Shown: piece by piece, positions 17,516 through 27,731 of the stretch
Layout: the number at the start of each line of letters is the position of its first letter
How positions within the stretch are numbered: position 1 is the first letter of the stretch
NCBI RefSeq assembly: GCF_000300875.1
Contig: NZ_AMSG01000003.1
Span: forward strand, 124,001 to 188,000
DNA length: 64,000 bases
Source of the DNA: Galbibacter marinus
GTDB lineage: Bacteria; Bacteroidota; Bacteroidia; Flavobacteriales; Flavobacteriaceae
Direction of reading: 5' to 3'
The notes under the pieces: model-generated
What the model was told of the DNA's origin: nothing
The model's database searches: none
The model's input: only the letters and a program-made list of their open reading frames with translations
Program-made: the position numbers and the translations under genes

Positions 17516-18304
17516 ATGGGAAAAACAATTGCTCAGCAGATAATACAACACAAGCAACATCCGAATCTTAAGTTTAGATTGAAAGAACGAGCGGAAGAGT
17601 TCACAGATTTACTTTTTTATACCTTATTCGATGCTGAAACTCCTGTAGAGGAGAATATGGTTGAACTTCAGAGGATCTTTGAAGAATTGGTGGACTTAGC
17701 ATGTTGGAATGTTAGTAAGACATGTTCCAGTGTTTGGGACGACTATATTGGTAGCCTACCAAGGATATTGGAGCTTTTGAATTTAGATGCGGAGACATTT
17801 CTTGAAGATGATCCAGCAGCTATCTCAAAGGAAGAGGTTTACCTGTGTTATCCCGGATTCTATGCCATTGCGATTTATCGCCTTGCTCATGAATTGCATA
17901 AGGCAGGTTTTCCAATGGTTCCAAGGCTAATGACAGAGTATGCTCATCGGCTAACGGGAGTAGACATCAATCCAGGAGCAACTATAGGGAAGTCATTTTT
18001 TATTGATCACGCTACAGGGATTGTAATAGGAGAAACGGCACATATCAAAGATTTTGTGAGAATCTATCAAGGGGTTACCCTAGGTGCCCTCCATGTGGCT
18101 AAGAATTTAAAAAACGTTAAAAGACATCCTACCATTGAGAATAATGTAACTATTTATGCTAATGCAACCATTTTGGGAGGTAAGACCGTTATTGGTGAGA
18201 ATAGTACTATTGGCGGAAACGTCTGGCTAACCAAATCCATCGCACCAAATTCCATAGTTACCCATACTCCAGATATTAAAATAAAGTCTGCAATCAATGA
18301 ATAG
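17516..18304 (+). CDS. cysE: Serine O-acetyltransferase
   Basis: The enzyme acetylates L-serine with acetyl-CoA, giving O-acetylserine for cysteine synthesis. The 262-residue protein has the helical N-terminal domain (to about 140) with YPGFYAIAIYRLAHELHKAG and then the left-handed beta-helix with hexapeptide repeats: GVDINPGATIGKSFFIDHAT, GIVIGETAHIKDFVRIYQGV, TIENNVTIYANATILGG, TVIGENSTIGGNVWLTKSI. The catalytic His-Asp pair lies in the DHATG and TEYAHRLTGVD segments. It is the EpsC-like longer form common in Bacteroidota. Its last codons overlap the start of cysM by 8 bp, so the two are translationally coupled and make one pathway unit. Confidence 0.93.
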   Translation: MGKTIAQQIIQHKQHPNLKFRLKERAEEFTDLLFYTLFDAETPVEENMVELQRIFEELVDLACWNVSKTCSSVWDDYIGSLPRILELLNLDAETFLEDDPAAISKEEVYLCYPGFYAIAIYRLAHELHKAGFPMVPRLMTEYAHRLTGVDINPGATIGKSFFIDHATGIVIGETAHIKDFVRIYQGVTLGALHVAKNLKNVKRHPTIENNVTIYANATILGGKTVIGENSTIGGNVWLTKSIAPNSIVTHTPDIKIKSAINE

Positions 18305-19184
18305 TTATAGTATATTAGATCGGATCGGAAACACTCCGATTGTAGCCTCAAAAAATCTTAATACCAATCCAAAAGTCCAACTGTTATTTAAACTAGAAGG
18401 TAATAATCCAGGGGGCAGTGTAAAAGATAGGCCAGCATTCTACATGATAAAAAGCGCCATGGATCGTGGTGAAATTACAAAAGAAACCAAAATAATTGAA
18501 GCTACCAGTGGAAATACTGGAATTGCATTAGCGATGATAGCTAGCTTATTTGAATTGGATCTAGAGCTGGTTATGCCGGAAAACTCTACCAAAGAACGAG
18601 TTCAGACCATGAGAGCCTATGGTGCTTTAGTCACCTTAACCCCTGCTGATGTAGGAATTGAAGGTGCACGAGATTATGCAGAGAGCAAGGTTAAAGATCA
18701 TGGGTATGTGATGTTAAATCAATTTGGGAATTCTGACAACTGGAAGGCACACTACATGACCACAGGGCCTGAGATTTGGAATGACACCGATAGGCAAGTA
18801 ACTCACTTTGTTTCCTCCATGGGTACTACTGGTACTATTATGGGATGTTCTACTTATTTAAAGGAACAAAATAAAGATGTTCAAATTATAGGGGTACAGC
18901 CCACTGACAACTCCAAGATACCAGGGATTCGAAAATGGCCAGAGCAGTATCTGCCTAAGATTTTTGATAAAGAAAAGGTAGATAAAGTAATTGAGGTTAG
19001 TGAACTAGAAGCTAGACAAACCGCTAGAGAACTCGCTCGAAAAGAAGGCGTGTTTGCTGGAATGAGTAGTGGTGGTGCAGTGGCAGCGGCTTTAAAACTT
19101 ATTAAAACGCTTGATGAAGGTGTGGTCGTTGTGATCATATGTGATCGAGGCGATCGTTATTTATCCTCAGATTTGTATGATTAA
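18297..19184 (+). CDS. cysM: Cysteine synthase (O-acetylserine sulfhydrylase)
   Basis: This PLP enzyme makes cysteine from O-acetylserine and sulfide (or thiosulfate for the B type). The 295-residue protein shows RIGNTPIVAS, the PLP lysine in GNNPGGSVKDRPAFYMI, the substrate loop EATSGNTGIALAM, the phosphate-binding GTTGTIMG and the C-terminal GMSSGGAVAAALK. The short length and the GGSVKDRPA form resemble CysM more than CysK, but sulfur-donor choice cannot be fixed by reading. The ATG at 18297 overlaps the end of cysE. Confidence 0.9.
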   Translation: MNSYSILDRIGNTPIVASKNLNTNPKVQLLFKLEGNNPGGSVKDRPAFYMIKSAMDRGEITKETKIIEATSGNTGIALAMIASLFELDLELVMPENSTKERVQTMRAYGALVTLTPADVGIEGARDYAESKVKDHGYVMLNQFGNSDNWKAHYMTTGPEIWNDTDRQVTHFVSSMGTTGTIMGCSTYLKEQNKDVQIIGVQPTDNSKIPGIRKWPEQYLPKIFDKEKVDKVIEVSELEARQTARELARKEGVFAGMSSGGAVAAALKLIKTLDEGVVVVIICDRGDRYLSSDLYD

Positions 19185-19332
19185 GCACTGAGTTTGATCA
19201 ATACATATTTATTTAAATCATAAAAACGATAAGCTTGTTTTTTAAAGGCAATTAGCCTATTTACTAGATAGATATCCTAATCTGCCAAATGATTATTTTT
19301 ACGACCTAAAGACAAAAATTAGGCATCGTAAA

Positions 19333-20169
19333 ATGGAAACCGAAATTATCATTACCTTAATCCTTATACTGATTAGTTTTACAATTAGTTTATTTGGATC
19401 AGTAGTCGGTTTTGGTGGTGGAATATTTATGGTACCTATTTTGATTACGATTTTTAGCTATCCTTTAACCACGGCGGTTGGTTCTGTCATGATTTCATTG
19501 CTGCCTTCCTCACTGATTTCTACTTTTCTAAATAGAAAGGAGGGTTATGTTGATTTTAAAATGGGAGTCTTATTAGAACTTCCAACAATATTTGGCGTGT
19601 TTTTAGGGGTATTGCTACTTTCTTATATCTCTGCCAAACATTTGGAAATTATTTTTGCCATATTAGTGCTTTTACTTGGTTTTTCATTTTTTATAAAACA
19701 GGGTAAAAAAAACAAAAAGGATCAAGGATTTTTCTATACTTTAAACACCCTAAGACCACGTTATATCATTAGAAATCATCTAAACCACGTAGCTTATAGA
19801 TTTAGCGCTTGGATGGTGTTAATTTTTGGTTTGATGGCTGGAACCTTAGCTGGGTTGTTTGGAATTGGAGGAGGATTTTTAAAGACTCCTATTATGTTAA
19901 AGGTATTCCGCATGCCAGCTAAAATTGCCACTGCCACTGCTCTATTTATGATTGTTATTACAAGTACAACTGGAAGTATTAGTCACTACGCACTAGATCA
20001 TATACATATGGAATCTGCCTGGCCAATAATGTTAGGGTTCGCAGCAGGTGCTTTAGGAGGGCAACGTCTTAACCTAAGTATTAATAATAAAACCCTTGAA
20101 AAACTAATTGGAATGGGACTGGTTTTAGCAGGACTGGTCATGATGTCAAACTTCATTATAAAGCCCTAA
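19333..20169 (+). CDS. TauE/SafE-family membrane permease (sulfite/sulfur exporter family)
   Basis: The 278-residue protein has about seven to eight hydrophobic segments and the duplicated family signature: FGSVVGFGGGIFMVPILI near the N-terminus and TLAGLFGIGGGFLKTPIML in the second half. Members of DUF81/TauE move sulfite, sulfoacetate or other anions across the inner membrane. Its place 148 bp after cysE-cysM, on the same strand, supports a link to sulfur metabolism, but a separate promoter is possible and the substrate is inferred only. Convergent with corA, 16 bp away, without an obvious terminator between them. Confidence 0.85.
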   Translation: METEIIITLILILISFTISLFGSVVGFGGGIFMVPILITIFSYPLTTAVGSVMISLLPSSLISTFLNRKEGYVDFKMGVLLELPTIFGVFLGVLLLSYISAKHLEIIFAILVLLLGFSFFIKQGKKNKKDQGFFYTLNTLRPRYIIRNHLNHVAYRFSAWMVLIFGLMAGTLAGLFGIGGGFLKTPIMLKVFRMPAKIATATALFMIVITSTTGSISHYALDHIHMESAWPIMLGFAAGALGGQRLNLSINNKTLEKLIGMGLVLAGLVMMSNFIIKP

Positions 20170-20185
20170 AAGTTGCAACTCATAA

Positions 20186-21253
20186 CTAAATCCAGCGTTT
20201 AGTTTTAAAATAGACTAGCAACAGGATCAAAATAAAGAACATTAGACCCAAAACAATATAAAACCCAAATTCAGATTGCAGGCCAGGTATTTGGTGAAAA
20301 TTCATGCCATAGATCCCAGTAATAAATGTCAAGGGAATAAAGATACTAGTCATAATAGTTAGAACTTTCATTATCTCATTCATTTTGATGGTAACGGTAC
20401 TCATATACATCTCCATTAAACTCATACTCATCTCACGAAGCATCTCGAGGGTTTCATGTATTTGAACACTGTGATCGTGAACATCACCCAAAAACAACTT
20501 GGTATCATCTCCTATGAGCTTGTGTTCAGTATTGACCAGTCTAGCACTGATTTCACGAACTGGTAATACATTTTTTCTTAGATCGATGATTTCTTTTCTA
20601 ATATTTTGAATCTCATTTACAATCCCAGAGGATGGATGATTATAGAGTTGATCTTCAAGATACTCAATGCGATCAGTAATATCTTCTAAGACTACAAAGT
20701 ACTGATCTATAATAGCATCAATTAAAGCAAAATATAAATAATCACATTCCTTATATCGAATTCTACCATGTTCACTTGAAATGCGGCGTCTCACGCCATC
20801 AAAGACAGTATTTTCAACCTCCTGAAAAAGCAGAACAGAATTTTTAAATAAAATAATCGCCACATGCTCAGTAATCACCTTGTTGGAGGCACTCAAGGAC
20901 ACAGACTTTAGAACACAAAAGATATAATCTTCATACTCATCTACTTTTGGTCGCTGATTGGTATTGACCAAATCCTCAAGTACTAGTGGGTTTATTTGAA
21001 AGTACTTTCCTAACTTTTCGATTTCCTTTTCCTTGTTCAACCCTTGGATATCGATTAAAGAAACGGTATCGGTATCTCGATATGTAAACACCTTCTCAAT
21101 AGATGTAAACTCTTGAACATTGATGTAATTCTCCTTGTAATCTGTAACACTAATATACTGAGCGTCACCCTCACGATTACCCATGTACTTGATCGTACCA
21201 GGTGCATTTCCAAGGGTGTGTTTTGGTCGCCTATGTTTGGCAGGTGATCTCAA
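20186..21253 (-). CDS. corA: CorA-family magnesium/cobalt transporter
   Basis: CorA forms a pentameric channel for Mg2+ (and Co2+ or Ni2+). The 355-residue protein has a long soluble N-terminal domain, a long stalk helix (region DITDRIEYLEDQLYNHPSSG to LREMSMSLMEMYMSTVTIKM), then two C-terminal membrane segments. The selectivity motif GMN is seen in FITGIYGMNFHQIPG, and the protein ends in basic residues KTKRWI. The basic N-terminus (MRSPAKHRRPKHTLGNAPGT) fits the flavobacterial form. No metal riboswitch was recognised in its leader. Confidence 0.94.
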   Translation of the reverse strand: MRSPAKHRRPKHTLGNAPGTIKYMGNREGDAQYISVTDYKENYINVQEFTSIEKVFTYRDTDTVSLIDIQGLNKEKEIEKLGKYFQINPLVLEDLVNTNQRPKVDEYEDYIFCVLKSVSLSASNKVITEHVAIILFKNSVLLFQEVENTVFDGVRRRISSEHGRIRYKECDYLYFALIDAIIDQYFVVLEDITDRIEYLEDQLYNHPSSGIVNEIQNIRKEIIDLRKNVLPVREISARLVNTEHKLIGDDTKLFLGDVHDHSVQIHETLEMLREMSMSLMEMYMSTVTIKMNEIMKVLTIMTSIFIPLTFITGIYGMNFHQIPGLQSEFGFYIVLGLMFFILILLLVYFKTKRWI

Positions 21254-21314
21254 GAGCTATAGTTACTTATTTTTCACACATAGGTGTAAATTTCACCTAA
21301 ATATAAAAAATTTC

Positions 21315-21914
21315 TTAGTGTCTACCCTTTAATACCTCTATTATATCTTTAAGAGTGTATCCCTTTGCTTGAAGTAAAATTAGATAGTGAAATAATAAAT
21401 CAGCACTTTCATTCAAGAATAGGTCATCATTGGAGTCTAAGGCTTCTATTACGGTCTCAACAGCCTCTTCTCCTACTTTTTGAGCAACTTTATTAATACC
21501 ACTTCTAAATAATGAAGCTACATAACTTTGCTGGTTCTCCTTATCATTCAACCTATTGCTAATGATATCTTCTAAGTCACTTAGAAAACCTAATTTTAAT
21601 TCATTCGCCTCACCCCAACAACTATCAGTTCCCTTGTGACAAACAGGGCCTACTGGATGAACATACACCAGTAAAGTGTCATTATCACAGTCCAATTTGA
21701 TATCAACCAAATTCAAAAAGTTACCGCTCTCCTCCCCTTTTGTCCACAACCTTTCTTTACTACGGCTGTAAAATGTAACTTTTTTCGTTTCGATGGTATT
21801 TTGGTAAGCCTCTTGGTTCATATAACCAAGCATAAGGACATTTTTCGTATTGTAGTCCTGTATTATTGCTGGGACAAGTCCATCACTATTTTTATCAAAA
21901 TCTATTTTTTCCAT
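21315..21914 (-). CDS. hisIE: Bifunctional phosphoribosyl-AMP cyclohydrolase / phosphoribosyl-ATP pyrophosphatase
   Basis: This fused enzyme carries out steps two and three of histidine synthesis. The HisI half (about 1-110) shows the metal-binding LDCDNDTLLVYVHPVGPVCH and GTDSCWG; the HisE half shows EDIISNRLNDKENQQSYVAS, VAQKVGEEAVETVIEAL and ESADLLFHYLILLQAKG. I take the start at the ATG at 21914 (MEKIDFDKN); an ATG five codons upstream at 21929 is an alternative that lies just after hisF. It is the last gene of the his operon. The fused HisIE form is usual for this phylum. Confidence 0.94.
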   Translation of the reverse strand: MEKIDFDKNSDGLVPAIIQDYNTKNVLMLGYMNQEAYQNTIETKKVTFYSRSKERLWTKGEESGNFLNLVDIKLDCDNDTLLVYVHPVGPVCHKGTDSCWGEANELKLGFLSDLEDIISNRLNDKENQQSYVASLFRSGINKVAQKVGEEAVETVIEALDSNDDLFLNESADLLFHYLILLQAKGYTLKDIIEVLKGRH

Positions 21915-21933
21915 GTTCCTTTTACCCATTAAA

Positions 21934-22692
21934 TTATTTTAAACGCACGGGAATCCCTTGAGATTTCAACAATTCCTTTAATGCGATAATTTCAATTTCC
22001 TTAAAATGAAATACACTAGCAGCTAATGCGGCATCTGCTTTTCCTTTTTTAAAAGCATCCACAAAATGGTCCGCTTTACCAGCTCCTCCTGAGGCTATCA
22101 CAGCGATATTTAATTCCTCGGAAAGCCTAGCCAAAGCCTGGTTAGCAAAACCGTCTTTGGTACCATCATGATCCATCGAGGTGAAAAGAATTTCACCAGC
22201 TCCTCGTTGTTCGACTTCTTTTGCCCAATCAAACAAATCGAGCTCAGTAGGCACCTTACCACCTACCAAGTGAACTTTCCATTGTCCATCAATTTGCTTA
22301 GCATCTATGGCAACCACTACGCATTGACTGCCAAATTTCGCCGACAACTGATTAATTAAATCAGGATTCTTAACCGCTGAGGAATTTACGGACACCTTAT
22401 CAGCGCCACATTGTAATAGCGTATCTACATCCTCTACCGAGGATATGCCTCCACCAACTGTGAAGGGTATATTGACATTTTGTGCCACACCAATCACTAA
22501 GTCTGTCAAGGTTTTACGTCTTTCTTCTGTAGCCGATATGTCTAAAAAAACAAGTTCATCCGCTCCGTTCTCTGCATATAGTTTTGCTAGAGCAATTGGA
22601 TCTCCTGCATCCCGTAGTCCCACAAAGTTAACACCTTTTACGGTCCTACCGTTTTTAATATCTAAACAGGGTATTATTCTTTTGGTCAACAT
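21934..22692 (-). CDS. hisF: Imidazole glycerol phosphate synthase, cyclase subunit
   Basis: HisF is a (beta/alpha)8 barrel that joins PRFAR with ammonia from HisH to make imidazole glycerol phosphate and AICAR. The 252-residue product shows [20 protein letters not shown] (catalytic Asp11 in CLDIKNG), [40 protein letters not shown] (with the second catalytic Asp), [11 protein letters not shown] and [13 protein letters not shown], the phosphate-binding loop. Its start overlaps the end of hisA by 7 bp. The order hisH-hisA-hisF is the common one. Confidence 0.97.
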   Translation of the reverse strand: MLTKRIIPCLDIKNGRTVKGVNFVGLRDAGDPIALAKLYAENGADELVFLDISATEERRKTLTDLVIGVAQNVNIPFTVGGGISSVEDVDTLLQCGADKVSVNSSAVKNPDLINQLSAKFGSQCVVVAIDAKQIDGQWKVHLVGGKVPTELDLFDWAKEVEQRGAGEILFTSMDHDGTKDGFANQALARLSEELNIAVIASGGAGKADHFVDAFKKGKADAALAASVFHFKEIEIIALKELLKSQGIPVRLK

Positions 22693-23414
22693 CCCTTTAT
22701 TATATAATTTTCAAGTTGTTTTAAACTAATTTTATTCTCGTATATAGCCTTTCCAATGATGGTTCCTTCACAGCCCAATTCAGCAAGTTTAGGCAATTCA
22801 TCAAAGGTAGAAATCCCTCCAGAGGCTATTAATTTGATCTCCGGCGATTGATCAATGATTTTTTTATATAGGTCAAACGAAGGGCCTTGTAACATACCAT
22901 CCTTACTGATATCGGTACAAATCACATACTGAATCCCCTTGTTAAGATACGATGCGATAAAAGGAAGGAGCGCTTCATTGGAGGCTTCTTGCCACCCTGA
23001 GATCGCAATTTTCTCTTGATCCGCGTCTGCACCTAATATAATCTTTTCACTTCCGTAGTGCTGAATCCATTGCTGAAATACATCCGGATTCTTTACAGCG
23101 ATACTACCACCAGTGATCTGGTTTGCCCCATTTTCAAAGGCTATTTTTAGGTCTTGATCTGTTTTTAATCCTCCTCCGAAATCAATCTTTAAATTTGTTT
23201 TAGTAGCAATAGTATTTAAAACTTTATAGTTTACTATGTGACTACTTTTAGCGCCATCTAGATCAACCAAATGCAAATGCTCAATTCCATGCCCCTCGAA
23301 AGATTTAGCCACCTCCAAAGGATTTTCATTATACACCTTTTTGGTGTTGTAATCCCCTTTAGATAAACGCACACATTTTCCATCTATAATATCAATTGCT
23401 GGTATAATTCTCAT
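22686..23414 (-). CDS. hisA: ProFAR isomerase
   Basis: HisA isomerises ProFAR to PRFAR by an Amadori rearrangement. The 242-residue barrel has [20 protein letters not shown] with the catalytic Asp in [46 protein letters not shown], and the second catalytic Asp in [18 protein letters not shown], ending with [13 protein letters not shown] and [15 protein letters not shown]. It lies between hisH (77 bp upstream) and hisF (overlapping) and is homologous to HisF, as expected. Confidence 0.97.
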   Translation of the reverse strand: MRIIPAIDIIDGKCVRLSKGDYNTKKVYNENPLEVAKSFEGHGIEHLHLVDLDGAKSSHIVNYKVLNTIATKTNLKIDFGGGLKTDQDLKIAFENGANQITGGSIAVKNPDVFQQWIQHYGSEKIILGADADQEKIAISGWQEASNEALLPFIASYLNKGIQYVICTDISKDGMLQGPSFDLYKKIIDQSPEIKLIASGGISTFDELPKLAELGCEGTIIGKAIYENKISLKQLENYIIKGC

Positions 23415-23491
23415 AAATCAACTTTTTTATCTCTACAATTATTAATTGTTTTTATCAAAACACCTCTATAGTTGAATCTCTAATCGGTTAG

Positions 23492-24076
23492 CTATGTTAA
23501 CTTTAGAAAATTATTTAAAATTTTCTGACCCATAACGCTACTCTTCTCAGGATGAAACTGAACTCCATAAAAGTTGTCTCTATTCAAGGCAGTTGAGTAC
23601 TTTACATCATAAGTGCTACTTGCTATGGTATCTTTGCATAAAGGCGCGTAATAACTATGAACTAAATACATATATTCACCTTCCTCAATATCTTTTAGTA
23701 AACTACCACTGAGATCTGTGATTTGGTTCCACCCTATTTGCGGTACTTTCACCTTATTGCTAAATCGAACAACATCTACATCAAATATGGACAGGCCACG
23801 AGCATTTCCTTCTTCAGAACTGTTACACATGAGTTGCATCCCCAGACAAATTCCTAGAACGGGTTGTTGTAAGTTAGGGATAAGTTTGTCTAACCCTGTA
23901 TCTCGGAGCTTGTCCATTGCACTACTTGCCTCTCCGACACCTGGAAATATTACTCGATCAGCTTGGGTGATTTCATCAACATTATTGGTTAAAATAGCCT
24001 GTGCGCCCATTCGTTCTAAGGCAAATTTTACACTTTGGATATTTCCTGCACCATAGTTTATAATACTTACTTTCAT
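23492..24076 (-). CDS. hisH: Imidazole glycerol phosphate synthase, glutamine amidotransferase subunit
   Basis: HisH releases ammonia from glutamine and feeds it to HisF. The 194-residue class I amidotransferase shows IINYGAGNIQSVKFALERMG, RVIFPGVGEASSAM, the nucleophile Cys in LGICLGMQLM and the His-Glu pair in YGVQFHPEKS; MYLVHSYYAPL is the usual partner loop. Upstream is a 127-bp gap to hisB that is A/T rich and holds no gene; downstream is hisA. Confidence 0.97.
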   Translation of the reverse strand: MKVSIINYGAGNIQSVKFALERMGAQAILTNNVDEITQADRVIFPGVGEASSAMDKLRDTGLDKLIPNLQQPVLGICLGMQLMCNSSEEGNARGLSIFDVDVVRFSNKVKVPQIGWNQITDLSGSLLKDIEEGEYMYLVHSYYAPLCKDTIASSTYDVKYSTALNRDNFYGVQFHPEKSSVMGQKILNNFLKLT

Positions 24077-24203
24077 TCTCTGATATAATTCGTACCGTCT
24101 AAATAGAACATGAAATCAAGCATAATTTATTAAATTTCACTATGAGACTATATTCTATTTTAATTTTTAATTTATTTAATTCCAGATATTTAAGATATAT
24201 TAA

Positions 24204-25340
24204 TTAAACCATCCCTTTAGTAGATGGTAAAAGCATTTTTTCAACATCTCTTTTTACAGCTGCTTTAATTGATTTGGCCAGTGCTTTGAAAATAGCCTCT
24301 ATTTTATGATGCTCATTATCACCGGTTGCTTTAATGTTTAAATTAGCTTTGGCACCGTCAGAAAATGATTTGAAAAAGTGATAAAACATCTCGGTGGGCA
24401 TTTTACCAATCATTTCACGTTTAAATTCAGCATCCCAAACCAACCAGTTTCTTCCTCCAAAATCAATAGCTACTTGCGCTAAACTATCATCCATAGGCAG
24501 ATAGAATCCATAACGCTCCATTCCGAGCTTATCCCCTAAGGCTTTACTAAACACCTCCCCTAGAGCTATAGCGGTATCTTCGATAGTATGATGTTCATCA
24601 ACTTCAAGATCACCATTTACATTTATGGTCAGATCCAATTGTCCATGACGAGCAATTTGATCTAGCATATGATCAAAAAATGCAATGCCAGTAGCAATAT
24701 CACTCTTCCCCGTGCCGTCCAAATTTACCTTTATGTAGATATCTGTTTCATTAGTCTTACGGGTAATTTCAGCAACTCGGTTACTTAATTTCAAGAATTG
24801 ATATATCTGTTTCCAGTCATTAGTTTCTAGAGCAATATGAGACTCTAAATCCGATCTTTTAACCGATATCTCGTCCGCTCCTAAATAGCGCTGGTCATTG
24901 ATGAAAATCCCTTTAGATCCAAGGTTTTTAGCTAATTCCACATCAGTTAAGCGATCTCCAATTACAAATGAATTCTCAAGATCATAAACGGGAGAAAAAT
25001 ACTGGGTTAGAAGCCCTGTATTCGGCTTTCGTGTTGGCGCATTATCTTTAGCAAAAGTTTTATCGATAACAACTTTTTCAAAATCCACCCCTTCATTTGC
25101 AAAGGTTTTGACGATAAAATGCTGGACGGGCCAGAAATCTTCCTCTGAAAACCCTGGTCCTCCTAGTCCATCTTGATTGGTAACCATGACTAATTCATAG
25201 TCCAATTCCGCAGCAATCTTGGCCATATATGGCAATGCTTTTGGGTAAAATTCTAATTTATCAAAAGAATCGATTTGCTCATCTTCTGGCTCCTTAATTA
25301 GGGTTCCGTCCCTATCTATAAAAAGTACTTTCTTTTTCAT
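24204..25340 (-). CDS. hisB: Bifunctional histidinol-phosphatase / imidazoleglycerol-phosphate dehydratase
   Basis: The N-terminal HAD phosphatase (about 1-165) shows [16 protein letters not shown] with the two catalytic Asp, [20 protein letters not shown] and [19 protein letters not shown]. The C-terminal dehydratase (about 185-378) has [39 protein letters not shown] and [19 protein letters not shown]. The Cys/His zinc loop described for E. coli HisB-N is not present ([15 protein letters not shown] in its place). hisB starts in a one-base TAATG overlap with the stop of hisC, which suggests translational coupling. Confidence 0.95.
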   Translation of the reverse strand: MKKKVLFIDRDGTLIKEPEDEQIDSFDKLEFYPKALPYMAKIAAELDYELVMVTNQDGLGGPGFSEEDFWPVQHFIVKTFANEGVDFEKVVIDKTFAKDNAPTRKPNTGLLTQYFSPVYDLENSFVIGDRLTDVELAKNLGSKGIFINDQRYLGADEISVKRSDLESHIALETNDWKQIYQFLKLSNRVAEITRKTNETDIYIKVNLDGTGKSDIATGIAFFDHMLDQIARHGQLDLTINVNGDLEVDEHHTIEDTAIALGEVFSKALGDKLGMERYGFYLPMDDSLAQVAIDFGGRNWLVWDAEFKREMIGKMPTEMFYHFFKSFSDGAKANLNIKATGDNEHHKIEAIFKALAKSIKAAVKRDVEKMLLPSTKGMV

Positions 25341-26386
25341 TATATCGTTTTTAAAACTTCAATCAACTTTATATTCTCCCCCTGAGTACCGATGGTAATT
25401 CTCAGTGTATTATGACACAAGGGTTGACTACTCCTATCACGAACAACAATTCCTTTTTGAATAAGTTGATCGTAACGCTTCGAGGCATTATCTACTTTTA
25501 ACAACAAAAAATTTGCCTCACTAGGGTAGACTTTCTCAATCCAAGAAAGTTCATTTAACGCTTTAAATAGCTTGGTCTTTCCTTCTGTAATTGAGAATAT
25601 TTCACTTCGAACAAGCTCTAAGTTATCTAACCTTTCCAGGGCTTTTAATTGGGTAAGTTCATTGACATTATAAGGTGGTTTAACCTTATTTATTATCCCT
25701 ATAATATCTTTGCTCGCATAACAAATTCCTAATCGAATTCCTGCCATCCCATAGGCCTTGGAAAGCGTCTGGGTAACGAATAAATTTGGGAATTCTTCCA
25801 ATCTATTCACCCAACTTGAACACGAAGAAAAATCAATGTAGGCCTCATCTATCACCACGATACCATTAAAAGATTTTAGCAAGGTTTCAATGGCTTGGCT
25901 ATTAAAAATGTTCCCTGTTGGGTTATTGGGGCTACATATAAATAATAATTTTGTATTGGAATCGATGCGCTCTAAAATAGCATTTGTATTGAGCTTAAAA
26001 TCCTCAGTCAACAGAACCTCTCTATTTTCAATATCGTTAATCTCAGCTAGCACTTTGTACATTCCATAAGTGGGAGGGAGAGTAATAATATTGTCTACTT
26101 TAGGCTCGCAAAATACTCGGAATATTAAATCCAACACCTCATCACTACCATTTCCAAGTAATATTTGAGAATCCAAAACACCTTTTTGTATGGCCAACAC
26201 ATCTTTAACGGTACGTTGTTGAGGGTCAGGATAACGATTCACCCCATTTTCGAAGGGATTCTCATTGGCATCCAGAAAAATCATAGAATTTTTAAATCCT
26301 GTAAATTCATCTCTAGCTGATGAATATGGGGTTAATTTTAGTACATTTTTCCGTACTAACTGCTCTAAATTAAAAGTTGTTGTCAT
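25340..26386 (-). CDS. hisC: Histidinol-phosphate aminotransferase
   Basis: HisC is a class II PLP aminotransferase that converts imidazole-acetol phosphate to histidinol phosphate. The 348-residue protein has [59 protein letters not shown] and the PLP lysine in [16 protein letters not shown]. The C-terminal [20 protein letters not shown] completes the fold. It follows hisD by 33 bp and overlaps hisB by one base. Confidence 0.97.
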   Translation of the reverse strand: MTTTFNLEQLVRKNVLKLTPYSSARDEFTGFKNSMIFLDANENPFENGVNRYPDPQQRTVKDVLAIQKGVLDSQILLGNGSDEVLDLIFRVFCEPKVDNIITLPPTYGMYKVLAEINDIENREVLLTEDFKLNTNAILERIDSNTKLLFICSPNNPTGNIFNSQAIETLLKSFNGIVVIDEAYIDFSSCSSWVNRLEEFPNLFVTQTLSKAYGMAGIRLGICYASKDIIGIINKVKPPYNVNELTQLKALERLDNLELVRSEIFSITEGKTKLFKALNELSWIEKVYPSEANFLLLKVDNASKRYDQLIQKGIVVRDRSSQPLCHNTLRITIGTQGENIKLIEVLKTI

Positions 26387-26419
26387 GAAAATTGTATTGA
26401 TCAGATTTATCTTAGCGGG

Positions 26420-27703
26420 TTAATTTATATCCTTTAATCGAATACTCACTGCATTTTTATGTGCAAAAAGACCCTCTGCCTCCGCCATTAATTCAATTGC
26501 GTTACCAATGTTTTTAATTCCTTGCTGAGATATCTTCTGAAAAGTGATGCTTTTTAAGAAACTATCCAAATTCACACCACTATACTGCTTTGCATAACCA
26601 TTAGTAGGAAGTGTATGATTGGTTCCTGATGCATAGTCTCCTGCAGACTCAGGGGTGTATTTTCCAATGAATACTGATCCAGCATTACAAACACCATCAC
26701 TGTAAAACTGCTCATTTGAACTTGCAATAATGAAATGTTCAGGGCCATAGGTATTTATAAACTCTAAGGCTGATTCATGGTTGTCAAAGTAAATGAATCG
26801 AGAGTTTTCAATAGCCTTGCTTGCAATAGCCTTTCGTGGCAGATCTTCCAATTGTTTTTCAATGGCTTGTTGTACCTTATCTATAGTATTTGAATCAGTA
26901 CTCACTAAGATGACTTGACTATCCACACCGTGTTCTGCTTGAGAGAGTAAATCTGAAGCTATATATTCAGGATTTGAACTCTGATCCGCAACTACTAGCA
27001 GTTCAGATGGTCCTGCTGGCATGTCGATGGCAACATTATAACGAGTAGCGTATTGTTTGGCTACTGTCACGAACTGATTACCTGGTCCAAATATTTTGTA
27101 TACAGAAGGGACGGTCTGCGTCCCAAAGGTCATTGCAGCTATAGCCTGAATTCCTCCGACTTTAAAAATCTTTTTAACCCCACATAAAGATGCAGTGTAC
27201 AATATAGTGGGATTGACCGCTCCTTGTTTATCGGGTGGGGTACATAATATTACTTCTTTACAACCAGCTAGTTGCGCTGGAATAGCCAACATTAATATAG
27301 TCGAAAATAGCGGTGCGGTTCCACCTGGAATATACAAACCAACCTTTTCAATAGGTCGTTTTTCCTGCCAGCAAGTTACCCCTGGGGTAGTTTGAACCTC
27401 GACTCTTTCAGTCTTTTGAGCACTATGAAATGCTAGAATGTTATTTTTTGCTATATCAATAGCCTCTTTTAGAGAATCACCCACCACATTATTAGCTTGT
27501 TGGATTTCCGAATCTCCTACTTGAATTTCATCTAGTTGAACGCCATCAAATAAACTCGTGTATTTACCTAATGCTATATCCCCTTTACTCCTCACCTCAT
27601 TAAACACCTCGGTAACAGTACTCTCAACATCATCAATCTGAACGGTTGGTCTTTTGACTATTTTATCCCAATTTTCTCTCTCTGGATTATCTATCTTTTG
27701 CAT
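26420..27703 (-). CDS. hisD: Histidinol dehydrogenase
   Basis: HisD is a zinc enzyme that oxidises histidinol to histidine in two NAD-dependent steps. The 427-residue product shows KVGLYIPGGTAPLFSTILML, KIFKVGGIQAIAAMTFGTQT, KIFGPGNQFVTVAKQYATRY, IDMPAGPSELLVVADQSSNP, LLSQAEHGVDSQVILV (metal-binding His in the QAEHG segment), YGPEHFIIAS and SAGDYASGTNHTLPTNGYAK. It follows hisG by 28 bp. Confidence 0.97.
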   Translation of the reverse strand: MQKIDNPERENWDKIVKRPTVQIDDVESTVTEVFNEVRSKGDIALGKYTSLFDGVQLDEIQVGDSEIQQANNVVGDSLKEAIDIAKNNILAFHSAQKTERVEVQTTPGVTCWQEKRPIEKVGLYIPGGTAPLFSTILMLAIPAQLAGCKEVILCTPPDKQGAVNPTILYTASLCGVKKIFKVGGIQAIAAMTFGTQTVPSVYKIFGPGNQFVTVAKQYATRYNVAIDMPAGPSELLVVADQSSNPEYIASDLLSQAEHGVDSQVILVSTDSNTIDKVQQAIEKQLEDLPRKAIASKAIENSRFIYFDNHESALEFINTYGPEHFIIASSNEQFYSDGVCNAGSVFIGKYTPESAGDYASGTNHTLPTNGYAKQYSGVNLDSFLKSITFQKISQQGIKNIGNAIELMAEAEGLFAHKNAVSIRLKDIN

Positions 27704-27731
27704 TATTTTAGAATATTCATTTTTTTTAAAC

